Program-made: the position numbers and the translations under genes | Part shown: in pieces, positions 48,364 through 60,366 of the stretch | Numbering within the stretch: the first letter of the stretch is position 1 | Layout: each line of letters starts with the position of its first letter | The notes under the pieces: generated by a model | Databases searched by the model: none | Told to the model about the DNA's origin: nothing | What the model saw: the letters and a program-made list of their open reading frames with translations, nothing else | NCBI RefSeq assembly: GCF_950023065.1 | Contig: NC_088678.1 | Span: 43,390,580 to 43,454,579 of the forward strand | From: Planococcus citri | Taxonomy: Eukaryota > Arthropoda > Insecta > Hemiptera > Pseudococcidae | Reading direction: 5' to 3' | DNA: 64,000 nt

Positions 48364-48531
48364 ATTTTTTACGCGTACAGATATCTTTTGTATACCAGGA
48401 CCAAGGGCATCGTTTCTTTTTCGGCCGATCGAGTATGTATATGTATAACTTGTGAAATTTCGAATGAATATAGCTTTATTTTCTTTTTTTTCCTTTTAAA
48501 TGTAGATGTATCACTTGGGTGATAGTGATGG
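48364..48531. repeat. second inverted duplication, right arm
   Basis: Inverted match of 46,006-46,176 (anchors CGGCCGATCGAGTATGTAT and TGTAGATGTATCAC). Confidence 0.75.
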
Positions 48532-51500
48532 CCGATGGGTATTAATTCATGAAACACAAAGTTGACATAGTACATGGTACCTTGTGTTGCCCTGGTCTTT
48601 TATAACTGCCTGTGTACATAGAGGAGCACAATAAAATAATAATATTTTGGTATATGGTTATACTTTGGGTTGACTAAGATTAAATCGGTGCTCATAAACG
48701 AGTAAACGACGCGACGTCGAAATTGTATAATTTCCAAATTTAAGGAAACACGTGGTTTTATTCTATTGTGTTTTTATTTTTACCTATGTTATACGTAGCA
48801 AAAAGAGAATCCCTAAATCCAAATTAAACAAATTGGATTTTTGAAAAAAAAATGATTTAAAATCTTTGAAACCAAAATCCCACCACCCCATGCTGATTTT
48901 TCAATTTTCAAAATTTTAAATCGGTATATTTTTCATCACAAAGTGAACATTTTCCATAATAATCCATTCAACCATTTCAATTACATTTCTTACGCAACTG
49001 AAGATGAATTAGCTTCAGTTGACTTCTTCAAATTTTTCGCCAGTCGTCCCGCTTTTCGAGGTAAAAGGAATTTTAAGAGCGTCTTTCTTACAAATTACAC
49101 TCTTAGGGACAAAACAGAGAGAAAGTAGTGAATTTGAAATACGCAATTTTCATATCTTCAGCTTGGGTTTTGAGCATTTTTTTGATATTCACCTATTTTG
49201 GAGACCCAGATTGAATTTTGAAATTTCGAGTAACGCTTATCAAATGTTTCTCAGGCCTCACCCCCACCCCCTCCCAACCTATTTTCAACATTTATTTTTT
49301 GTGAGTGCATGGTGGGAAATGTTGGTCTAAGAGAATCCCGATTTTTAGTATTTCTGAGCTAGATGATTTCCATAAATTCTTAGTTTATTTTTATTCACCT
49401 TAAAGTCCGAAAATTTTCATGAGAGATCCAGCATAAAATTGAATTTTAAGTGTGTCCTGTTTTCAAGATCACCATCAGTTGTATGTATCATACAGAAAAA
49501 AAAACGAAAGGGCTATTTTTTCACCGGATCCTCATAATAATACCTGATATCAGTTTATTCAAAATTTTGGAGAAGGGTGCATAAATTTGGTTTTAGAGGC
49601 ATATCTCAAACCATGTAGGACCAAATTAGTTCAAATGTTGGATTTGAGATTAAAATGCAATTTATAGAAAAACATGGTTTTCCAACATTTTTTTATGTTG
49701 ATTTTGGGACCTCTTCACCTGATTTGAGGCATTTGAAATCTAAATTGGCCTTTTACTATAAAAATTTTACATCTAAAGTGTACTTGTCGAAAGCTTTTGA
49801 CCCAAGAAAAATAAGTTTTCTAACTTCAATAGAGGATGACAACAATGAAGAGAAGCAAATATTTCAAGATGAAATTAGAAAGTTTCATTTCAACGAATAG
49901 TTAATGAATTAAAAAATTTCTCCCACACAAGAAACGTATTTTGGAAAACCCGAAGGGTCATGTGAAAAAATGTGAAAAAACAAAAATTGTAGAGCATAAA
50001 ATTTCTTGCTTGTAAACATGATTACTCGTAGTTTTTCTCTAAAAGACGTTGTTTTTGAAATATTTTGAGCTAAAGTTAAAAAGTTTAAAATCAGCTGTTT
50101 GAAGTTTTTGTAGATTTTTCCATCACAAAAAATATTGAAGAACATACAATTTTCTGCAGTTTTTTTGACTCCTCCCCTTCCCTTCTCGAATCAATTGGAG
50201 GCTGTTTCAAAACGTTTATGGTTCTAGAACGACTTGAATGATCTCCAATCGACTCAGTATGTTGAAATTGAGGTATAAGGTAAATTGTAGCTTTTAAACT
50301 TTTCATAGGATAAAATTTGATGAAAATTTCAGTATTCAAAAAAAGCTGCCAGAATTGCTCAAAACGGATCGAAACTGTTTTAAATCGATTTGGGGAAAAG
50401 GGTCAAAAATGGAGTAGCTTTCCAGATCGATTTGCTTAAATTTTAATTTTTTCACCTTTTTGACCCTGCTGGATACATATCTAATCAACAAAGTTGAGTA
50501 TTTTTGAATGCCAGCAAAGATTTGCTGATATGGTTGAAGTTGCCATTGTCTGACTTTTTTCAAATTTCGCACGAGTATGAGAATAGTAGGTAGATCTTAC
50601 TACTAAGAATGTAAATAAGCTCAGGCTGGGCCTATCCACTTCACACATACGTTCACGTCTGCAAACTCGGTACACCATACTGTGACGATGCATGAACCTC
50701 GTATACCATACGTAAATCGTTATATAAAACTTGGAAAACGCTATCGAATAACATTTAAGTTTTCGAATGAAATTGGATGTTTAAAAGGGTTTTAAATTAG
50801 GTATCAATTGCAATCTAAACGAAGCTCGAAAGAGAGGCGGTTGATTTAGTGCGAAAGTTAATCGAGTCTACCATACACACCTATCCGGCTGCTAACGTAC
50901 CTTGTAGTCTCTTGTTACCAATTTATCTCGGGTAACTCGTTATATCGAGAAAGGGCACAGATGGATCAGGGTAAATACCCCTTTGAAATGTCATTTGGCA
51001 TTCACCTTGCCACACGCGCTAGTGTAACCCCCATTGAGACTACTGTCGTCTAGTCGACTCGCTCTCGCTATGTACGAGTATGGTACTCGTACTTCTGCTC
51101 CCCATCCTGCTCTCGTTGCGTATATATAAGAAATTTCCGCCCTATTGGTTCGCTATATTTTTTGCCAATTGCGAATTGCTACGTACGACACACGAATTTA
51201 ATCTTGTTGGATTTTTTTTTCGCTTCTTCTATCATTCTGTATCTACCCCCTACCCGTCTTCAATCGCGTGTACAGCGTGATTTATAATTTTTCTATGTAA
51301 TTTGTGACGTCTTTGGGAATCGGCGTCAGCGTCACTCTCCACCGTCGAATGGCGAATCGTCGAATGCCGAATAGGTGAATTGTCTATCCTCCGATCTCTG
51401 CGCTTTGTCACAAACGTGCCGTAATAGTATTTAAAACGGATGCGTCATAGTTACGCTTGATTTTTCGCATAATGTTGACCGCCGCATCCGAGGGGTTACT

Positions 51501-52020
51501 AATCCCCTTACACTCTACAATGTACTGTACTCACTCGTATGCTTTATATTATACTTTGATACGTTGAGTTTTGTTTTTTTAAACCGAGCGTGAGTTTAAA
51601 TGAAGTGAATGCTGTAAGCGTGCCGAATATATTTGAAAAAAACATAAATAAGAGGTGTACTCTGCGATAGCAGCGAATATCATTCGGTAATAAATCGAAA
51701 TATTTACGCTCTTTCCAGTCGAAAAGATTATCGATTTTTAATCCGATCTGGAGGTCGAACTCGAGGGTGGGTCTCACCGTAAACTCTGTTGGGCTTCCGA
51801 TTCGAAATAGGTAGGTACTCGTAGTTTATGCTTATCCAACGACTAAGTAGGTACCTTATCATTTGTATGGTATCGATGTTGAAGATTGCTAGAAAGAGAT
51901 TAAATCTATGGAAATTTTCCACCAATCTATCAATTTACGCTTATTTCAAATGAAAAGTCGTACAATCAATCACAGCGAGATGATTATTCACACTGGCCGA
52001 TGCCTTAAACGCAAGAATTC

Positions 52021-52459
52021 ATACAAGGTGTCCGTAAAGAGTGAAATTGACTAGGATGTTGAAAAATAGACAAACTTATATGTAAGTATAGCAATTTTTT
52101 ACCCATCAATGAAAATTAAGAAAAAAAAATACGTGCAATCTAGTTTAGACGTTTACAATTTGCATAGTAAAAGTTATCTAAACAAGATCCATTCTTGGAC
52201 ATTCTATACTTACATTTTCCCAATACTTTTTAGATTACGATACATTTTTTTAAAAATATATATTTTTAATAGCTTCTTCAATATTATTTGCTATTTAGAT
52301 AAAAAAAAAATCATGCAATTGGATCTAACTGAATTTTTGTGGAACCACCCAGCATTGTTCTTTCAATTTGTCAAGATGTGCCACATGCTCATTAGAAGTT
52401 TTTTCAATGGTAGGTACATATAAGGTTAGATAAATACTCAAATTTTAGACACCCTGTAT
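52021..52459. mobile_element. MITE-like element with short TIRs
   Basis: ATACAAGGTGTC at 52021 pairs with GACACCCTGTAT at 52448-52459, 11 of 12. The interior is A+T-rich and non-coding. The ends resemble the 8.35-kb element. Confidence 0.5.
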
Positions 52460-55400
52460 TTTAAATTATGAAAAATGCAATCTGCAACATTAATCTTGTA
52501 CATGATTAGGTACTTCAATTATACTACATATAATTGTCTGGGTCTTTTACTTCAAAACAACTGGATAGCCGTTTCAAAAATACTCTCTCACCTAAGTACC
52601 TGCGCATAAAAATATAATTCTAATCTTATCATAAACTTATCTACCTTCTTTAAATAAGTCTAATTCTCAACTTTTCTTTCATCTTACATGCATGATTGTA
52701 AATTATCATCTTCTCGTACGTTGAGTTGTATTTTTGAGTAGTAATTGGGTATGGGTATCGAATAACTGCGTAGCAAGATAACAGAATATAATACCGATTT
52801 TCTAATTTACTTCTAATAATTGAAAAATGATAAACATTTGAAGATGTACCTTTACCTACCTACTTGTATATAATTAAAAGTAATACGATTTGCTTTACTA
52901 TACCTACTGATAATTTTCACTGATTCATACTCGAAGTCAAGACGCAAATCTAAGATGAGAACCCCACGTGAGATTTTCGGTAGGTTTCTTCAAAGTCTGC
53001 CTTGCAAGTGATACCTATCTACGCTTCGTAGCTATGTTCTCGAGGGTAAATTTTTAAACAATTTGTGGAGTTGAATTGAACGAGAGCTGGAGGCAGCTCT
53101 ATTTCGCTCCAGATGAAAAAGTTGTTTTTTCAACAAAATAAAATATTTTCAACTCATACCTGCTTCATTGGAAAATTTTAAATAAATAAAAAAATTATTC
53201 GGTCATTTTGAAATCATAAAACTTAAAAAAAAAAATACATATTTGAAGTGCAGTTTTGAATAGGAAAATTCTGCCTGCAGAACAAATTTTAAGCAGTCTT
53301 TATTTTATTATTTTTGGAGGGGGGAGGAGGTTGAGTAAAATTTGAATGAATTTTAACTTCTCCCCTGCTTTTGCTTTTACCATCAAAATTGACAAAAAGT
53401 CCTACTCCCTTCCCCCTCAAACTTCCGAAAAAGCTCTGGTTTTTTGGCATTATTGCAAAAAATCCCTATTTTTGTCAATGTTGCGAAAAACCCCCTTTTT
53501 TGCAATAACTGAGAAAAAAAAATCTATTTTATGTCTGCATTTTTTCAATAAAAGTTCAGAGTTTTTCAATACTTTGCCACTGTAGAAAAATCTTTATTTG
53601 AATAAATTTTTACCAATATTCTTTTGCTTAAGACACCACAAAATTGTATTTCTATTTTGTCATTGCAGTTTATTCTGAATAATTTATCCAACATGGAAAT
53701 TTTGAATCCTCGATAATATGTATTTCAAATAATGGAGCTGGTCAAAATTTGTGTATAACCAATTTGGTAGATTTCATTCAGTTCTGCAAAATAAGTTACC
53801 AATATTCAATTTTGCCCTATTTGTAATAATAGATAAATGAACTATAAGTGCAGAAATTAAATAGTATTGTTCCTTCAAATTTCAATATAGTTGTAAAACA
53901 AAACAAGTAGCTAGGTAAATTAAATGCATAGCATAATTAGAAGTTGAAAGTGTGTAGTACACAACACTCTATGATATGTATAAAAATACCTATTCATTTT
54001 GCACAAAAGGTAAGTATAATTTTCTAAAATTATAACAAGATAATACAAATATGTAGGAATGTGGTATCTACATGAGTAAAATTTTGAATCACAATTTATT
54101 CGTAAAGAACTACGAATACTACTTGAAACCAAATCGTACTTCTCTAAAGATACTGATAAGAGAAAATGATTTTTTGTTTGTTGATATTTACCTCTCGAAA
54201 ATGCTTCATTTTTATAATCTAAGGAATTTCCTGTTTAATTTAGAAAAGGCAAGATAACCGTTCCTGAAAATGTGAGTATCTACATTTTAATTAACTCGAA
54301 TACCAACTAAAGGTAGGTACGAAGTCTTCCGGATACCACACATCTGCATTTACTTTCAACAGACAAGGTGGCTAATTGATAAACTCGCGTGTACTTGTGA
54401 TTCGAGGAATTTCACGTATTCGTTTACATGAGTATACTCGTAGATTAGAGATTATTGCAGCCAGTTTCGATACTAGGTATGGCTGTGATGGAAATCAAAT
54501 CACTCGCAGCAGGGGATGCTAATAAGAAATTAATTTTTACCGAGATATCAGCGTAATACTGCGTAAAAATAGTTTAAATAAACGATTAATCGACACATTA
54601 GCGCACATAGCGGAATTAATCGAAAATTGATTATGGGGATGATATGAAGAGAAAAATGAATGGTTTTCATTTCGGATCGGGTCGGATACCTTATACCTAA
54701 TATAGCATACTTTGGTCCAACAGTATAGCTAGAAGCTGGGCACACGGCGACGATCAATATATAAAAACGTACTGTGTATATCGTGTTTTTCAAACGATAA
54801 ATTAGAAAAATATTGGAAAACTTCGCTCGTTTTGTTATTTGAGAGAAGAAAAAAAATTGCCAAGGAAAAATTAAACAATAAAAAGGAATTTCATATTTTG
54901 CGCTTTGGTAAGCACGACGACGAATACGAAGGATGAGTCTAGTAAGGGCTGATGAGGCAGAAGGGGAGGGGAAGGGAAGGGAAGCAGAACAGAACGGTAA
55001 AAGCAGAGCTATAGTATGTATAGAGTACTCCGAGTAGTACAGCAGTGGATGGCACACTGAGTTGGAAAAGGAAAATGAAGAAGGAAGAACACAGTAAGAA
55101 GAAGTTCGAAAACATATTCAATTTACTAAATAGGGGTTTTTACTCCTGTGTGAGAGATGAAGTTGTTTTTATGTTAATGGAAAAGAAAACTGCGGAGCTG
55201 TTTTTATAATAAGAACAAAAATTTATTAACATTTTCCGCGAAACGTTTTGTAAAAAGGTGCGGTAAAAGTAACTTAAACGTCACTTTTTGCGTAAAATGC
55301 GAAAGGAAAAAAAACTCGCTACAAACTCGCTTATTTCTTTATTTGGTTTTAGCGCGCTTTTTCCTCGCGATGCCCGCGTGTTTTTCTTTTTTTTTTTTTG

Positions 55401-55589
55401 CTGTAGGATTTTACATAATCCGTGGACGGTTTTCTTTCATTGCGAGTTTATTTTATCTGCTGGTTAGATTATTTATAGCGAGATGCAGTGGTGTACTTTT
55501 GTTTTCTATACGTATCGTATATAGAAGGTGTATCGTACAATTATTGCTGATGATTTGCATTTTATAATCGCTACGTTACGTACAGAGAT

Positions 55590-56092
55590 CAGAGCTGCCA
55601 ACCTAAGTGCTCTCTCACTAAATTTAGTGTTTTTTTGGCAGCTGAGAAAAAATTAGTGATTTTTTTCAGTGCTTTGCTCGAACTAAATTGTCTTTTTTTA
55701 TTTCTTTAAGTATCTACTTTGTAATTGGAAAATACATATGTGAATGAGAGCTGACTCTGGAAATGTTTAGATCAGAAAAATCAATTTCTTTTATTCAAAA
55801 TTGATGTTGTTTCACTTTTGGAATTATAAATCTTCCAAGCGTTTGCCCTTGCCCTCCCTCTGCTCGTGTCATTCAAGAATCAAGATCACGAAGGTACTAC
55901 CTAGCATTCCAACTTTCAAGTACAGAAGAAAAGACAATTTTGGAACGAATATGTTGATGATAGTGCCAGAATTTCCAAGAATACCCCCTCCCTCTCCTCA
56001 TTTTTAGATGTACAAAGGAAATATAATTGGACTAGCGTGCTTTTTTCATGTTGGAATTTAGTGTTTTCTGAAGGAATAGGTTGGCAGCTCTG
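55590..56092. mobile_element. hAT-like MITE with perfect 15-bp TIRs
   Basis: CAGAGCTGCCAACCT at 55590-55604 is the exact inverted match of 56078-56092, and TTTAGTG motifs lie just inside both ends. Flanks ACAGAGAT and GTAGAGAA agree at 5 of 8 bases, possibly a decayed 8-bp target duplication. 503 bp, non-autonomous. Confidence 0.7.
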
Positions 56093-57399
56093 GTAGAGAA
56101 GAGATAGTGTTAGGTTGATGGCGGAAAGTGCAATACGTGTAGTTCACGTACTCTATATTATACGACCACGATAAATAAAACGTTTTGTAAAACGTTTGTG
56201 GAAAATAATTGCCGCGAGTAAATACACGTTTACCGGACGACAGTAACAAACAATCGAAAATCCCCATTCGGTATATCCGGCGCAGTGGTCCGGCAACGGC
56301 TGCCGGGTTTTTTAGTCATGAATAGAACTCTTGGGATACGCGGACAGATGAGCGAAAGATACGATAGCCGAGCAAATGGTTTTATTTTAAAACGCCGCAC
56401 ACGTACTCGCATAGGAGCGGTGTTAATAGGTGAGATGTGCTGACAATTAGATTTCGTTAACATTTTGAAACATTACTTGTTAAGTGGAAGGTGGTTTTAA
56501 AGGACCTTGGTTTTATACGCCGGAAGATTAATTACCTGGGGGAAAGCTTAAAACTATTAATACTATAGAACGTTGTGTTTCATTCCGGAGCCAATGATGT
56601 ACAGCGCGTTTTGCATATACGAGTATGTATGTGTATAACTTTAAACCACGTCAGCCACGTAAAAGGTATCTACACTATGAGCTTTTCCTTGAAAAGATTT
56701 TCCTACGTATGGGCAAAACTTTTGTCACTGTTGATAGGTTTGCCATACGAACAGGATGTACTGAAACGATGTTGATATGTAAGGTAGATACATATAACAG
56801 AATCAGGTGCCGGAGTCAAATTATAACCACAATCATATTTTGGAATCCAGCGATACAAGTGGGAGAAAAAAAAAGTAAAATAACATTAAAATCTTAAAAA
56901 ACATGAACGAAAAGCTGGAACTCTGAGAATCTTCTATTCATATGATTGCACTTCAACAGCCAAGGTACGAATTTAAAGGCTCACTTTTGACATTGAGTGT
57001 GAAAAAATGAGTTTTTAGGAACAAACTTTTTCAAAAAATTGTTCGCATATTTTTTGAAAAAAGTCAAGAACAATTTTTTTTACTCTTCAAAAAATAAGTG
57101 TTTTAAAACGCAGTGGTGATTTTTTTTGTTGAAAAATGTGAGCCATTTTGAAGAATTTTGAACACCAAAATTGTGTCAATATTTTTGGAGGTTTTGAAAA
57201 AACACCTATGTAACTCATCAAAATGGATCAAAATTTCAGCAGAAATTCCAAAATTTCAACCAAAACTTTTTTTGAGAATTTTTGAGGCCCAAAATCGGTC
57301 ATTGTTTTTGAAATTTTGAGAAGACTTCTAGAACATTCAATTTATTTCAAGAGAAAAATTACGATGTAACATTGAAAGAGTACTAAAAAATACACCAAC

Positions 57400-57730
57400 A
57401 AACCAATTTCCAGGTGTTTTCAAATGGTTCATTTTCCATGAAAAAAGATTAAGATTCGATAAAATTGAGATAAAATGCGAAAATCCAGCTTATGTCCTAA
57501 TTTTTCATCTCTCAACTCGATTGGTGGTTGCTCTGAGGCATTTTGGAGCCTTCAACAGATTATTAAATTTTCTGGCTCTTGAAAAATTGTCAAAAAGAAG
57601 GAGCAAAATGAAATTCAGCATTTTTGTACAATAGGAGAAAATCCAAAAATCTACTGGAAGCTCTAGAAGGACGCAAAATCCTCATCAGTCGATTTGAGAA
57701 GTTAAAAATAAGATTTAAATCAAATTTATA
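57400..57730. repeat. dispersed repeat copy with GGAGCCT and AAATGAAATTCAGC
   Basis: TTTTGGAGCCTTCAACAG is followed about 70 bases later by CAAAATGAAATTCAGC, the same order as the copies at 3.9 and 27.8 kb. More diverged. Confidence 0.5.
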
Positions 57731-58054
57731 CGTTTGTTAATGGTCACGACGACGAGGACGCAGCTACGCCGTCCCCTCCATCCCTTTACCTTCCAGCCAC
57801 ATCCGTTGAAACCGCTTTCCTTTAAATTCTACTATCCTTTAAAATCGCGTTCCCGTCAATTCTCCCTGCACTCCCTCATCCCCAACTATCTACCACGTAC
57901 AGATCGATGTGATATTTCGAGTTGAATAAAGAGTTTAGAAATGTGAACCGATTCTTTTTTCTTTTTTTGTGTACTCACAACGTTCTATCTCATTTTTTTC
58001 CATTGAAATTTTATTTTTCAACGAAAATCAACCTTATTAATTTTTATTCTACTA

Positions 58055-58273
58055 TAGTAGAATAAACCACTATACTTTATTCACTCTCGCTAGTCGCTCG
58101 AGTGATTAAATGCGCGTTTTCTTCCCACGTTTGGATAAAATATGTTATTCAACTAGTGAAATAAAGTGATTTTCGACGATTTTTAATTACTTCCCTCGCC
58201 CTGCGCGGGAAATAAACCTCAAAAATCGTCAAAAATCACTTTATTTTACTAATATGATAAAATACCATTATAA
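58055..58273. mobile_element. dispersed foldback MITE-like element, copy 2
   Basis: TAGTAGAATAAA at 58055 pairs approximately with TTTATTTTACTA at 58240-58251. Inside, AAAGTGATTTTCGACGATTT and AAATCGTCAAAAATCACTTT can fold back on each other. The 5' half matches the copy at 48.2 kb. Confidence 0.6.
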
Positions 58274-60255
58274 GCTCAACCAAAAATTCATGGTTGAAAC
58301 ACGAAAAAAAGTATCCTACAATTTTTTAAAGAACTCCTGATTGATGGAACAGCTCCCAAAACATTTCAGTTGCTCAAAAACTATATAAATTAATTTAAAA
58401 TTTTCAGTTGGCATGCTGAAAAAAACACATTTATGGTTGCATTTGTATTAATAACAATCGCACACAAAGAAAATTGCAAAATGTGTGATTGGGCAGATGA
58501 ACCTCTGGAAATTACTGTTTAACGTCACATTTTTCACCTATTAACGTACATATTTTGATTGTCACTTTCACTTTCAACATGAATAAAAAAAAGTGTACCT
58601 ATTTTTACGCTGAATTTTTTTCAAAAAAATAAAAAGCCTCAAAGTTCTGCGATGTGTGATTAAGCAGATGAAACTCGGGAAATCTTTTCTTTAGGCCATA
58701 TTCCAATCACTAAGGAGTTTTGAAAACCACTTTTCACATGAGGAAAAAACTTGTAGGTAGTGAGGGAAAAAATTTTACAAGCCCAAAGTTACACGAGACA
58801 TGGTACCTACATACCTACTTACATATTAAAAAATTTCAAATTTCAAATTTCGTCCATTGCGAGCTTCAGTTTTCGAGATTAGGCAATTTTCAAAAACCTT
58901 GAACGAGGTATACTTATAAATTAAGTTCTTTTTTTCAATTAAAAAAAAAAAAAAAAAAAAAACGTTTTTGGAGTTGAATTTTTACGTGCAGCTAATATGG
59001 GGTAGGCAATTTTTTTGGGTAGATTTTTGAGATATTCTGATCCAAAAATACATAAAAAAGAACCAAAATACTGACTTTTGTGATAAAATTCTGAATGAAC
59101 CAACATTTTTTTTCTTGATTTTTTTTTATTCATTTTACTGTCATTGGATCATTTTCAATAATTTTTTCAAACGAATCAAAAATTCATTTAAAAAAAACAT
59201 TAAAATTTGTAGATGTTTCTAGTTTCTAATGCCATCAAATTTTTCATTTTAAATAATTTTTCTGTCTTTAGGACTTGTTTTAGCCAATGTGGTCCGTATT
59301 ACCTGCCTTTACCCCCTCCACTTCGATTTAATCATCTTGACAAATAATTGTCGTCTCAATTTGTGTCTGACACTTTGAGATGCTCCCTTGTTGTTTTAAA
59401 AAATATATATCGATCATTTATCAAATTGTACAATAAATTTAACACCAGACAAACACAATTTCCACGTTGACACATAACAAGGGAGAAGGGACACTACCTA
59501 TTTTATCTGTGACTAAATTACTCCCAATATGTACCGACAATACACATCTTTATATACTATCCATACACATAGGATAGTTACAGGAGTAAACGTTTTTAGT
59601 AGAAATCCGAGACTTTTAACGAATCTGCATTTTCGCTAAAATTGTGACCGTAGCGAGAAAAACTTGTTGTTTGGACAGCTGACATCGCGCGCCGTATAAA
59701 CACAAGCGGTATTGAGATTTTACCCTTTGTACGTGTAGTAAGTAAAGAAGAACGGAACACGCGGTAACGGTGGAAGCATTTATTCGCAATGGATAAAGGA
59801 TCCCTTATAGTAAATGGACTCCGAATTGAATAAACCTTACCTTTTGTTGTATAAGCTTTATAAGGGAAAAATAACATTTCCCCAAAAGGGTAGTCAACCT
59901 GTTTCTTGTTGGCTTTTTATTCCTTATTCTATATTATTACACGCCAATGCCAGCGCCTTGCTTCTGTGCGAGTGAGTGTATCTGTTTTCTTTCAAATATG
60001 TATCGCAAAAGCAAAACGTGTGCAGAAGAAAAACCATCTCCACGTATAGAGCTTTAGCTCTGCTACATGGCAGTGTCGTCGCAAAAGCCTACACATATGT
60101 GGCATTGTTGGCGTAAATTTTGGATACATAGGTACGGCCTCCCGTCAACTCGGAATACAATATACACATACGATTAATTTGCAGGCAAGCGCGGATGCTG
60201 CGGAGAATTTTTTTAATTTTCTAACTTGATTTTGGTGGACGATTCGCGTATACCA

Positions 60256-60306
60256 TATAAAAGGACCCGTAGAGTAAAAACAAATTCACCGGCGGCAGCG
60301 TTCAGT
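60256..60306 (+). promoter_or_regulatory. candidate plus-strand core promoter
   Basis: TATAAAAGG at 60256-60264 and TTCAGT at 60301-60306, followed by a GA-rich tract. The 48-base spacing is longer than the usual 25-35, and no downstream gene is visible. It points away from zfh1. Weak prediction. Confidence 0.15.
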
Positions 60307-60316
60307 AGGCTGACTA

Positions 60317-60317
60317 C

Positions 60318-60349
<32 letters not shown>

Positions 60350-60366
60350 AAAACAGACACACGGTG
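60317..60366. repeat. (GA)n/(CA)n simple repeat
   Basis: A GAGAGAGAGAGA run passing into ACACACACAGAG. Short open frames across it are by-products. Confidence 0.8.

Noticed and set aside
49655..49900. 81-codon plus-strand frame
   Set aside because: It looks reasonably complex but has no recognised motif, splice context or neighbour support, and lies in A+T-rich repeat-like sequence.
54548..55057. 169-codon open frame on the minus strand, the longest outside zfh1
   Set aside because: It starts at GTG rather than ATG, has no recognisable domain, and is made of Ser/Pro/Phe-rich low-complexity sequence. No splice context supports it.
59841..59877. Minus-strand ATG frame ending at AAAG|GTAAGG in a phase that would fit exon 2
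   Set aside because: A one-in-three phase match at a common pentamer; no promoter evidence, and the 44.4-kb exon is a better candidate.
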